Below, piece by piece: positions 41,240-51,412 of a stretch of DNA of 64,000 bases (its first letter is position 1; every line of letters begins with the position of its first letter). Below the pieces are notes generated by a model, which searched no databases, was not told the DNA's origin, and worked only from the letters and a program-made list of their open reading frames with translations. The translations under genes were made by a program, and so were the position numbers. Location of the stretch: NCBI GenBank assembly GCA_023101725.1, contig JALJCO010001224.1:248001-312000 (forward strand), read 5' to 3'. The DNA is from Atherinomorus stipes (lineage: Eukaryota > Chordata > Actinopteri > Atheriniformes > Atherinidae).

Positions 41240-42100
41240 GAGTATTAGGGCCACATTAAGAAAAAAAATTGTTTAGAGACTTTGAGAATAAAGTCATAAA
41301 ATTTGTAAAAAAAAAAAAAAAAAAAAAAGTCATAATTTTACCAGAAAGAAAGCCATTATTTTACATGAATAAAGCCAGAAATTTACAACAATTAAGTGTT
41401 CTTTTCAATTCAGAAGAGCAAAGTTGATAAAAATGGGTGTTGTGGAGCATTTGGTGTCGATACACTGTACTTCAGCATAGGTTTTACAAACCAGGAGATG
41501 CTCAGTGGGCTATATGTACAGTTCCACTACTTCCTGAACTTAGTAGTGCTCCTCTGTTTCATATCTTTCATGATTGGACAAACTGAATAATCCAGGTGTG
41601 CCTGATCTCAGACACACTTGGATTAATCAGTTTGTCCAATCATGAAAGACAGGAAACAAAGGAGCACTACTACTGTATATTCAAGAAGAAGTGGGGGTTG
41701 TGCATATAGCCCAATAAGACCTACCAAGACTTTGTAGAAGAGTCTAGAAAAACTAGAAACATCATCTAGAAAAACAAATCTATTCTGCGGAAAGAACCAG
41801 ACAGAAATGGCTGCATTTGTGGAGAGGGAACTGGCTGGAACCGGTCGACTGCAGGGTTAGATGGTTCAGCAGGCAGTTCAGAGGGACTTTGTGCTCCTCC
41901 TTCAACTTGTACCTAAATATTCAAGAACTTTTAACATGCGTGACATTAACTTACCTGTGTTGCAACTTGCCTTGTGTTTCCATTGTCCACTTATGAGTAC
42001 AATTACGACTTTTTCTGATAAAATTAATCTCGGAAATTTACAACTTTATTCTCAAAGTCTAATTTTTTTTTTTTTTTTTCTTAATGTGGCCGTAATACTC
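41240..42100. mobile_element. Inverted-repeat element, family R
   Basis: Ends GAGTATTAGGGCCACATTAA plus an A-run, and at the right a T-run plus CTTAATGTGGCCGTAATACTC. The next segments (GACTTTGAGAATAAAGTCAT and ACTTTATTCTCAAAGTCTAA) are also inverted to each other. A strong internal hairpin lies at 41505-41714. No transposase and no clear target duplication. The superfamily is unknown. Confidence 0.72.
41505..41714. repeat. Long near-perfect hairpin inside element R
   Basis: Two arms of about 95-100 bases, 41505-41600 and 41612-41714, are reverse complements with few mismatches, around a loop of about 12 bases. The core is perfect over 20 bases: TTCATGATTGGACAAACTGA at 41567-41586 against 41627-41646. 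If transcribed with the host intron, it would form a stable double-stranded stem. Confidence 0.85.
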
Positions 42101-42929
42101 TGTGGTAAGAATGGCGTTGTGAAAGAAGAGCGGCAACAAGGGTCATGTCTCCACTTTTAAAAATAAATAGTGTTGGTACGGGTGAAACCAATTTGAAGAA
42201 ATGACGCAGCAGGTTAGGCTTGTTTGTATTTTGAAAGAAAAATCATTATTACGATCATTTTGTTCAATATTAAAATCATGATTATTCAAACGATTAATTT
42301 TGTGTTGCCAAGAAGCGCAGATAATCTTGCACATTATGTGCCGCTGCTCCTTGTTGGATTCTTTGAACTCAAAGTCGTACAAGAGAACTTTTCCTACCCT
42401 TTTTGTCAAACAATCCAAACGGCGTACTGTGGAGAGCTCGTGCTTGTGGCCGATTCTGGTGAGAAGAGAGAGCCTGCACTCAAAGTCACTTTCACTTTCC
42501 GGAGTTTTTGGCACGTTATAACTGAGGTCCTGTTCCAATACACATGCTTTAACGTGAAAAAGTGGGATTTCCGGGTGATGACTCCTTTAAACCATCCAAC
42601 TAATGATAATCATCGATGTGGTCAGAAATAACAGTGTGATGGTTTAAAGGAATGAAGATTCAGGAGAATGTTTATTTGGCACCTACCGTTGAAAATAAAT
42701 GACTAAAAGCTAATAATCATCTCTCTGACAGTAATTTATTGATTTTTCTGTTGCTACAAAATACCTTATAAGTAATAATTTAAGATCTTTTATCCAATAG
42801 TGTTAGTAGTAGAAAACATCCAGTATCTTTAATAGTAAACGGCATCACATGTGCAACACTGATGTTACAGTACATTTTGCATGGCTAGCAGGAGCTTTTA
42901 TAAAGAGAATATGACTGTGAGGCATAAAG
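42101..42929. repeat. Degenerate hAT-like sequence and unassigned intron
   Basis: 42225-42300 (AAAAATCATTATTACGATCA, AATCATGATTATTCAAACGA) looks like the left part of the family G element at 46107-46506. The 135-residue frame crossing 42224-42631 has no recognisable protein. The rest is unassigned. Confidence 0.45.
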
Positions 42930-43474
42930 TTAAAGGTAGAATCCGGAGTTTTCCCCCTGAAAATAAACGCTAGACTTGTGCAAGAGAAATCCATCTCAAT
43001 TCGCACCTTTGGGCCTCTACACTTGTGTGGCAGTGACTTTGTTTGCAACTCCCTCTCCCCCTGACTGTATTTAGTTTTTTCCCGTACACACCCTTTGTTT
43101 TGGTGTGTACGGGACGGCTCTTGGCGGAAATTTGCACATTTGTCTCCAGCCAGTGGCAGAGCTAAAGGCGTAGCGGGATGTGGGGATAAACTCATTGACT
43201 GGAATAGAAACCAGCCACTCACACTCTTGAGGGAAAAAAAAAAAGAAAGGTGGCCGCAGCAAAGAAAAGAAAGTACTCTGCGGTGAAAAGAGCTTTAGAT
43301 GGTGTACACCTGAAAACCAGGATCAATATTGGTTTGGCTTTTACCCACCTTGAAGCTTATAAAGGAGATGCTTGGGCTGAAGAGCGGTGCGGCCATTACC
43401 ACGAGGGGAGGGGCTCTCAGTTTGAATAGTGTTTACAAACAGAAACAGGGATAAACTCCAGATTCTACCTTTAA
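42930..43474. mobile_element. TTAA-flanked MITE, family I, copy 2
   Basis: A 545-bp element between TTAA at 42930-42933 and 43471-43474, with ends AGGTAGAATCCGGAGTTTTC and ACTCCAGATTCTACCT. It is in the same orientation as the copies at 4407 and 60723, with shared inner blocks (CCCCCTGAAAATAAACGCTA; AGTACTCTGCGGTGAAAAGA). Antisense frames over it are not genes. Confidence 0.85.
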
Positions 43475-43772
43475 TTATTGGGATTGTATTTATTCATTGA
43501 GATTCATTTACTGGTTCACTTTGATTAATTAGGACGTACGTGTGAGTTCTCATAGTCCAAACATGCCCAAACTGTTCTGGTTAACATGGCCTGAAGTTTA
43601 ATGACAATTAACTTGAGAAAACCGCACAGACTTTATAAAGATACACACTGCGATTTCTGTCTTTATTTCTCTGAAAAAAGAACTTGGTTTTCTCTGTCCA
43701 GGGCTGAGTTTTAAACTCTCTCTCCTGCCATCTCTGCTCTACCCTTGCATTTTCTTCCTCCCTCTTTCTCAG
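43475..43772. other. Intron 9 end
   Basis: Unassigned, ending in a strong pyrimidine tract (TTTCTTCCTCCCTCTTTCTC) and acceptor AG at 43771-43772. Confidence 0.55.
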
Positions 43773-43897
43773 GTGTTTGGGTTTCAGGCAGGTCTGACGT
43801 GCCAGGACAGCACGGGAAACTTTCTGCCTCTCATTCCCATCATCCCTTCCTTCAGTACTGCTCTCTATGGAAAGCTGATTCAGATGCCTACAGTCTG
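43773..43897 (+). CDS. vps13b: VPS13B exon J (last in window)
   Basis: A 125-base exon, phase 0 to phase 2, with acceptor TTTCTCAG|GTGTTT and donor GTCTG|GTGAGT. It encodes VFGFQAGLTCQDSTGNFLPL followed by IPIIPSFSTALYGKLIQMPT and V, then TG for the next codon. The FGFQAGL and PSFSTALYGKL blocks identify it as VPS13B. The following exon should begin with one base completing a TGN codon (Trp expected) and was not found up to 64000. Confidence 0.92.
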
Positions 43898-45412
43898 GTG
43901 AGTTTGTCACACCTGCTTTGAGGTTGGAAAAGTGAGGATCTCTGTGAGATAATGTACTATGTATACGGAGCGTCTACTGTATGCTGGCCGTACATCAGAG
44001 GGTCTTTAAAGTGATGGATGAGCCTCTTTTTCAACTATCCTCTGAGAAAACAGAAAACATTTGGTCATTTGGCTTTGACCTCAACATTGTCTTTGCTTGA
44101 AACACTAGTTTAGCCTTATATAGTGCGTATACATGTATATACATAATACACACACGCACATGCTCACCCATTGCCCTTTCCCTCACACCTTGCAGTCAAA
44201 GTGCCTGTTATAGCAGGAAACCTGTGCTAGAGCACCGCCTTGGGAATCCATTTCCTCCCATTAGTTTAGATTTAAACATGTCAAAGAGCTGCAGATGGTT
44301 TTGACTTCTTCTCCAGGCAAATAATGTATCTGCTGTACAGCGCTTGGCTTGCCAGAAAGGGAACCACAAGGCTGAGAATAGTGTTTGACTGTGTCCTTAG
44401 GCAGAACCTGATTCCCCGTGCTCTCTGCTACTAATAAAAGACTGCGCGTTGTTCGTTTGATCTCCGCCTCCAACCTAACTCCCTCCCCAGCCTCGCTGCA
44501 CAGTTTGCCTCAAATAATGGATGCAGATGTCAAAAGGATGCTATTTTTCTTTCTGACAATCACAAGGTGTTTCTCATCTTCACTGAGCGTTTTAGATGAA
44601 GACGGAGGGTGAACTAATTTACTGTCTGATTGAATGCTTTTTCTGAATGACAAGAAGTGCCCGCTCAGGCTACTGAAGCTAACCACTGGGCATTTTTTCC
44701 CTCGCTCTCTCTCAGTATTTTATTCATTTTCTTTCTTCTTTTTTAAAGCACTCAGCCAGCCATCTGAAGGAAACTTGAATGATGTTTTCAGTTAAGGTCT
44801 GTTCAAAGCAGCAGCTTCATCATCCACACATCCAGTCACAGTTTGCACCAGAAGGTCTTATCATATTGTTATTTGAATATATGGTCGACTATTGTTTCAT
44901 GTTTTGTCCTTCATCTCTTTTTTTCCCCTCAATTTTAAATCTAGCTTGATGTTTCCGACACTTTAACTTTTCTAATGGCGTCCTGTTTGTGTCAGTCTTT
45001 TTCCTGTAGATGATAATGGGCCTGCGGTATTGAGCTTTAAGTGCTCTGTCATATTTGAAATGACTCATATTTGACCCTTTCTGCCTAAATGGGAGGCAGC
45101 CTACCAGACAGACTACCTCTTGACTTTTGTGTCACTAGTGTCAAAATCTAATTAACACAAGTTGACAGTTTGCTCCTGGAAGAATGATGATAAGCAGGTC
45201 TGACAGAGTTCAAAAAGTGGTTAGTAGGAAAAGAAGAGGGGCAGATTAGACAACTAGCAAGCATAATCTGAGTAATAGTTGCTTTTTTCTGCTTTGCTGT
45301 TTTCTATAGTTGCACAGACAAGTGACTGAATGCTGAAAGTATATCTTAGATAGCTCATTTTAAAAAGAAAATATGGGAGCCTCCAAAACAAGAGTTAGGG
45401 TTAAAGTGAAGG
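43898..45412. other. Intron 10 (partial), first part: unassigned
   Basis: The long final intron starts here. The first 1.5 kb has no recognised element. A minus-strand frame at 43608-43910 overlaps exon J in antisense and is a shadow. Confidence 0.5.
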
Positions 45413-45781
45413 AGAGACATCCTGGAAGAAAAGCTCTTCCAGAGTGCTCAGGACCTCAGACTGGGCCGAAGGTTCAGCTTCCAACAAGACAATGACCCTC
45501 AGCACACAGCTAAAATAACAAAGGAGTGGCTTCAGAACAACTCTGTGACCATTCTGGACCGGCCCAGCCAGAGCCCTGACTTAAACCCAACTGAGCATCA
45601 CTGGAGAGACCTGAAAATGGCTGAACACCACCGTTCACCATCCAACTTGACAGAACTGGAGAGGATCTGCAAGTTAGAATGGCAGAAGATCCCCAAATCC
45701 AGGTGTGGAACACTTTTTGCATCATTCCCAAGAAGATTCATGGCTGTACGAGCTCAAAAAAGTGCTTCTACTCAGTACTGA
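45413..45781 (+). pseudogene. Tc1-like transposase C-terminal fragment
   Basis: One open frame (from ATC at 45419 on) with LEEKLFQSAQDLRLGRRFSF, QQDNDPQHTAKITKEW (second catalytic Asp), SQSPDLNPTEHHWRDLKM (catalytic Glu; the usual NPIEH is NPTEH) and the end SASTQY. The DNA-binding domain and first Asp are absent, so the protein is dead. Start codons inside are not native. Confidence 0.85.
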
Positions 45782-45892
45782 GCAAAGGGTCTGAATACTA
45801 ATGACCATGTGATATTTCAGTTTTTCTTTTTTGATAAATTTGCTAAAATTTTCACGTCTTTTTTTCTGTCAAGATGTGGTGCTGAGTGTACA

Positions 45893-46836
45893 TTAACTCA
45901 CTGGCTGCCATTCACGTGTTTCGACGTTAATTAAGGGTTTTAATCGGGGGAGCTGTTTTAATCTCTGGCGGAGCTTGTCAGAGAGAACCAAGGGCTCATC
46001 ATAAATTTTTCGGTAGTTTTCATCTAATCCAGCAGATGGCGGTGTCAGACAAGCTTAAAAAAAAAAAAACTACCAGGAAGTGATGCGATTCTATGATGCT
46101 TCCTGTTAGGGCTGGACGATTATGGAAAAAAATTATAATCACGATTATTTTGACTGATATTGAAATCACGATTAATATACATGATTATTCATTGATTTTA
46201 TAAAAAGTGTTTATTGAACCACATAACTCAACTTGAAATATGACTTTTAAAAAAATTAAACCGAAAATAAATTAGAAACAAGTAAAGGAGTAAAATAAGA
46301 ATACTATTCAATATAATCATAGCAATAAAAAATGAATACTAAGTCTACATGCATTCCTTTTCTATACTCCCTGCAGTTTGCTTCCTATAACTCCACCAGT
46401 AAGTTCACTTCAGGATTAATTGTTTTTCTTCGATTACAGTGTTTTTGTGATTGTGAAAAGGCAAAATTGAAATCACGATTAAAATTCGATTAATTGTCCA
46501 GCCCTACTTCCTGTGTTACCTTGCTAACGGCTGTTAGCCAAAGAAGTATGCTGGATTCTGCTGCTGGGGGGGAGAGAACATGGCAACCGGTCGTAATCGA
46601 AGCAGTTTAGGAGGTGGATGAAGGAGGAGAGTTTGTGGAAAAAGTGATCGGTGACAGACAGTGACACGATCGATCGAAGACACATCCACAGATGGAAATA
46701 CAGCAGCGAAGTGCGCCATCTGAAATTGAAAGTAAGTCAACAGCACGCGGTTGTGTCCCGCGGGGGAGAGGGGGGGGGGGGATCCTGGCGATATGGAGCG
46801 CTCTGCTCGGAAAAGGTCTGGCAGTCAATGAGTTAA
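45893..46836. mobile_element. TTAA-flanked MITE, family H, with nested G
   Basis: Bounded by TTAA at 45893-45896 and 46833-46836. Ends CTCACTGGCTGCCATTCACG and TCTGGCAGTCAATGAG are inverted repeats with few mismatches. It contains a G-rich patch at 46762-46780 and element G at 46107-46506. The TTAA duplication suits a piggyBac-like origin. Its sequence is unlike family I. Confidence 0.75.
46107..46506. mobile_element. hAT-like MITE, family G, nested in H
   Basis: A 400-bp element from TAGGGCTGGACGATTATGG to TTAATTGTCCAGCCCTA with a perfect 8-bp duplication CTTCCTGT (46099-46106 and 46507-46514). AATCACGATTA motifs are inverted near both ends. Non-coding. A related degenerate piece is at 42225. 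Confidence 0.9.
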
Positions 46837-46933
46837 TGAGAAATAAAATGATTTTTATTTTTTTTGGCAAATAACTGCAATGAAACAAAGTGTGAAAAGT
46901 TTAAAGGGGTCTGAATACTTTCCGTCCCCACTG

Positions 46934-47039
46934 TATAACAAATATCTTTAGCTGTTTTGTAGCAAACACTGAAAATAGCCGTTTTCATCTGGGTACCGTG
47001 TCACCATCAATGGCAGATGGAGTCAGAGCTGATAAATAC
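46934..47039. other. Short spacer
   Basis: Unassigned sequence between the Tc1-like right end and repeat J1. Confidence 0.4.
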
Positions 47040-47757
47040 TTCTAACCCAAGGGGCAAACTCCGCCTCAGAACAGTGAAGCTCGCTTCCGCGTTGTAAATA
47101 GTGTAATATTCCCTTCATCCACTAGGGGCTGGCTCCAAGAGCGAGCAAATCCCCATAGACTCCCATGTTAAAAACGCCAACTTCACAGCAGAAATAAACA
47201 GGTTTACAGCCTGGTTCAAAAAATCATTTTAGGTTTATCAGGTCAAGTTTACCTTCATGTCAACTGTGAGGGGGTGAATTTTTTTATAACTCATTCGTTT
47301 AGATGTTATTTATTCTTCAAATTACACATAATTAAGAGCGTGTCCTTATGATTGACATGCGGCAGACCGGAAGCTCCGCCTGCCGACCGAAGGCTCCTAG
47401 TTAGCTCCTTCTTTGCTCTTAATAAGGTCTGTTTGTTACAGAGTCGCACAACGGCGGTGTTTAGTCAGCGAATTACAAGTCTAAGCATGTCTTACCTTAA
47501 CCATGCCGCTTAGGGGGCTTATCTTTGTTAGCTCCTCTTAGTTTCGTGTTAGCTCAGTTAGCGTTTAGCCCACAGTACGTCAGCTGTCAATCATTTGCCC
47601 CGCGGCCGCGCTGTGCCCATTTTAGTATTTTCCTGGAGTGACGACGTACGTGACACGGCAAGATGGCGACGGTAAGACACGCCCAACTGGCTTCACATTT
47701 CTCTATTCAGAAGAGACCGGAAGCTACGTCCAGTAATTATATACAGTCTATGTTCTA
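47040..47757. repeat. GC-rich dispersed repeat J, copy 1
   Basis: About 0.7 kb. The part from 47117 on is found inverted at about 59957-60600. It contains TGTCAATCATTTGCCCCGCG, TGACGACGTACGTGACACGG, and CAAGATGGCGACGGTAAGAC, the last being a YY1-like site directly followed by a donor-like GGTAAG. The right end has TATATACAGTCTATG, common in teleost repeats. The superfamily is unknown. Borders approximate. Confidence 0.65.
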
Positions 47758-50017
47758 ACCCCTTTATAAGTATATAAAGTTTATAAGTATACTTGATAAA
47801 AAAAGAAGCAAATGGATGGTGATGTTAGCATGAGCTGCATGCACCAGACATAAAGAATGGTTTTCTTTTTGTTGTCAGCAGATTGTCAGCAGGAAAGAAG
47901 AGGGAAGTCATTCCCTGGCTCTACAGTTCCTGTGTTGTTTAAACGCGTGTGTTTACTTTTACAGCCATTAACCGAAGATTTACTGTACTTTTCGAGATGA
48001 GACCCTGTAGAGCCAGCAGGAAGGCTGTAGTGAGGACATAATACTGGAAAACAGTGAGGCAGCTGGTCAAGGTCGGGTGGTGGATGTGGTTGGGCTGTGC
48101 TTGGGAAATGGCAAAGGGTGTAAAGTAAACTGTTTTGAGTTCACAAAATTGTAGAAACTCTGACGGTAGAGTTAAAGGAACTGTTTCTAATACAGGTTTT
48201 GTGGTTTTCTAAGTTGATTTAATGTGATATGCGCAGCATTTCCATATTACTTACTGTATATTTGTTTTATAACAATTTAAGGAAGAAACAAGTACTGCTA
48301 TATTCTTTTAGGTTTTGTGTTGTTTATACTTTACTACTCGGTTGAGTGGTTGATAAATTTCAACCTTACTGAGAGCTTAAACCACATTTTTAACAAAATA
48401 GTTTGTGTGACCGAAACTTGGTAAGATGGTGTCTTTTGCACTGGGAAAAATTAAACTCTAGAATGAACACATTGGGGAAAATTGGCAGCATTTACATAAC
48501 CTGGCTGTAGATATTTTTGGGGGACTGTTTGTTATTGCTAAAGTAATACCAACAAAAACCTGTTCCATAATGTTTTCTATCTAAACATGAGCCAAACACG
48601 GCTGTTTATCCTTAAAGAAATATTAAGGAAGTGGGAAGGATTTGTCTTTTAAATAACAATGAGCTGAACAGTGCAAAGCTTAATAATCACCTGACTAAAC
48701 AGAATAATCACCTTTTGTGCTCTTAAAGGAAACGCCCACAAGCACAAATACAACAGGCTTGTTAAATAATGGAATTATTGATCAAATATCAAAGTCATTA
48801 TGACTGCGCAAAATATAGTTTTGGTCATAACTGAAAAATGTAATATGTAATTATTACAAAACCTTTTGCTGTTTCTTCATAGGATAAAATGAAGTGATCA
48901 TATTTTACAGTGTATCCAAAAGACTACAAGGTCTACATCACTGTAGCATCAAAATATTCCTGCAAAACATTTTTTTCTGTTTATTTAATGGACAGAAGGA
49001 AAACTTACAAACATGTTTTGGTGAATATTCTCATTTTGGATTCACAGCCCTGAAATGTGTTGCTGGGCCGGTGATATTATGAAGCATCCATCCGCATGTT
49101 GGAAATCTGACAACTTGTTTAGGACTTGTACCACAAATTGGTTGCAGCAACGTCCAGATCTGAAAACTTGCCTGACATCACAGGTATGACTTGGATGTAA
49201 AGCGGTCTCCTGAGTGGTTGGCAGGTTAAAATAAAAAGGTCATCCAACATGAGAAGGATGTAATCTCAGCTAAAACAAGGCAAGAGTGGGAACAGTTTTA
49301 AAGTGACTGCAGCCTGCTCTGACCGGATGCTCTCATCACAGTAGTAATATTTTAATCCCCCGGACGTTGTCAGCGTTATGCTTCAATGTTGTGTTCCAGC
49401 GCTTTGAGTGGACATGTGAGAATTACCATCAACAACTCACTGAAAAGTCTCATTTATCCCATTGTTGATAGAGCCGATCCTCAAGCTGCACTGTGACGTG
49501 TTTAGGAGTTACTGTGGCTAATTTTTAACTTCAAGTTAGTGCTTTTCTGTTGATAAACGTTAAGCTTAGGTCTACTTGATCATTGTCATTTGATCTGAGG
49601 TTGGGCTACTTATCTTAAAGTCACTGAAGATGCTCTGAGATGTGTTGTCCATGCTGATCAATCACCTGCTCACGCGCCATACCTACTTGCAGTTTCTACT
49701 AGGGATTTTTTTGTTTCTGTACACTGTAAATTGCATTTTGGTCTTTTTTTGTTGTCACAATGTATTATTTCATGTCAAATTAACAAACATCTGGTATGTT
49801 TTTGTTATAAATTGTACTTTTAAACACATCTTAAACACACAAAAAGACATTCCATTCAACTCAAAATTTTAAGGCAGCCCTTTAACTCACATTTTTAAGT
49901 TAAACATTTTACAGTGTAGATGGTTTGACAAAAGAGAAAGAAAAAGGAAATTATAGATAAATTAAAAATTAAAAATAGATTTTGCAGAGTATAAAATCTT
50001 GTGTATGTCTTTTGGTC
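47758..50017. other. Intron 10, unassigned stretch
   Basis: 2.3 kb of AT-rich, unique-looking sequence. Frames at 48894-49082 and 49642-49872 have no family. No feature can be supported. Confidence 0.45.
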
Positions 50018-50641
50018 GGGATGCATGATACAATTTGCCCCCTATTGGTATCGGCCTATATCGGCCTTAAAACTGAGTATCGGACATCTGCCACCCCACC
50101 AATATATAACTTATATTTAACCGATCAGCCTGTTGTTTCTAAAGTCTAAAAAAAAAACAAAAAAACAACCTACTTCTTCTTATTATTGATTCTTCTTGTT
50201 GGAAAAAATATTGATACACTAGAATATTGTGATATTTTCATATGCTGATATCATACTGACATTTATAAATGCGGTATTGATCTATTTTACTAATGAAATC
50301 TCCCGATATTTCATCATTCTGTTACGAAATCTCACGAGAATTCACAAAAATTTCCCGATATTTTCATACGCTGATATTGTATCGGCATTTAAAAACACGG
50401 GATCCATCTATTTTACGAACAAAATCTCACGGTATTTCATCATTTCGTTATGAAATCTTGCAGGATTTCACAAAATATTGTGAGATTTTTCAACAGAACG
50501 ATGAAATCTTGCGAAACTTTGTAAGTCAAACAGATCGATGCCCCATTGTTAAATATCGATTTGATATCACATTGGACAATATCAGATATCGGATATTGGG
50601 GGAAAAAACAACAACAAAAAAGCCAATATTGAACATCCCTA
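50018..50641. mobile_element. hAT-like MITE family A, copy 3 (inverse), with nested B3
   Basis: Starts GGGATGCATGATACAATTTG and ends AATATTGAACATCCCTA. GGTATCGGCCTATATCGGCC, CTGCCACCCCACCAATAT and TTTCTAAAGTCTAAAAAAAA are the inverse of blocks near the right end of copy 1. Element B3 fills the centre. Flanking duplications are not recognisable. Confidence 0.72.
50195..50545. mobile_element. Foldback MITE family B, copy 3, nested in A3
   Basis: Begins near GTTGGAAAAAATATTGATAC and follows family B: GATATTTTCATATGCTGATA at 50231 and again GATATTTTCATACGCTGATA at 50357, a tandem unit of 126 bases. The open frames here show the same duplication (FSYADI...IYFTN..SRYFII twice) and are products of the repeat, not a protein gene. 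The right border is approximate. Confidence 0.72.
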
Positions 50642-50701
50642 ATGACAAGTGTGTCTTAGTAAATTGCACTTAGGGCCCCTAAATCAACGATGGTGGATAA
50701 C

Positions 50702-51412
50702 AAGGGTCTTAAAATCTAAAATTCTCAAATTTGAAGTTAAGGCCTTAAAAAATTTTACTGTAAAAACAGCTTTTCATCCAAGGTCTTATATTAGACTTAG
50801 ACAAGTCTTAAATTTTTACTCTTTTTCATCCCCGAGAAGTGTTGGTCACGTAGAATCCGTTGAAAAAAGCACAGCAGTCAGAAGTTGATTCTGTCTTTCT
50901 GAGAGGCTTGGATAGCTGTGAATGTCGGTACGTGGGGATTAAAATACAAATCCTGTGATGACTACAGGCAAGAAATGGCCCAGTTTGCGGCAATGAGTGG
51001 GCGCAGAACTATGTCACAATCATACGTCCGTCTAGGGTAGAATGTAAACCTTTGTCAACTTGATTTTACGGTTTAAATTTTTCTCTGTTTTTCTTAGAAA
51101 AATATAATTACGATGTCCTCCAGTGATGCTGACAGCCTCAGTGTAACGGCTGGATACAGAGAGATATTAGTGTTGTATTGGGAGGATTACTTGTGTTAAT
51201 ATCACTTTTAGCGCTGAATTGATTTAGTCTGTTTTAATGCAAGGACAGTTTTTCTAGTTTAATTCCTAAATTAACAGAAAAATAAAAGGTTTTGAATTTC
51301 TGGGTTCATTTTCTGGTAATGCATCATGTTGGCCTTAAATTTAAATCACAAAGGCCTTGAAAGGTCTTTAAAAGGTCTTAAATTTAACTTGCAAGGACCT
51401 GCAAGAACCCTG
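50702..51412. repeat. Probable DNA transposon with AGGTCTTAAA ends, family Q
   Basis: The left part has CAAGGGTCTTAAAATCTAAA and AAGGTCTTATATTAGACTTA. The right part has AAAGGTCTTAAATTTAACTT then GCAAGGACCTGCAAGAACCCTG. Ends are imperfectly inverted, as in old teleost DNA elements. No transposase. Confidence 0.5.

Larger units (their letters stand above)
45413..46933 (+). mobile_element. 5'-truncated Tc1-like copy, host of two nested MITEs
   Basis: The left end is missing. The transposase C-terminal part starts near 45413 and stops at 45781. The transposon then continues to 45892, is interrupted by element H (45893-46836), and resumes to the right end GGGGTCTGAATACTTTCCGT followed by CCCCACTG at 46933 and TA. 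The reading across H (GTGTACATTAATGAGAAAT) is restored if one TTAA copy and H are removed, which shows that H came later. Confidence 0.85.

Noticed and set aside
42143..42631. Overlapping 131- and 135-residue frames on both strands
   Set aside because: Lie over degenerate hAT-like sequence. No transposase or host domain visible.
50229..50673. Repeated-peptide frame (FSYADI units) that looks like a tandem-repeat protein
   Set aside because: The repeat is at DNA level, from the 126-base unit of foldback MITE B3. No coding signal.
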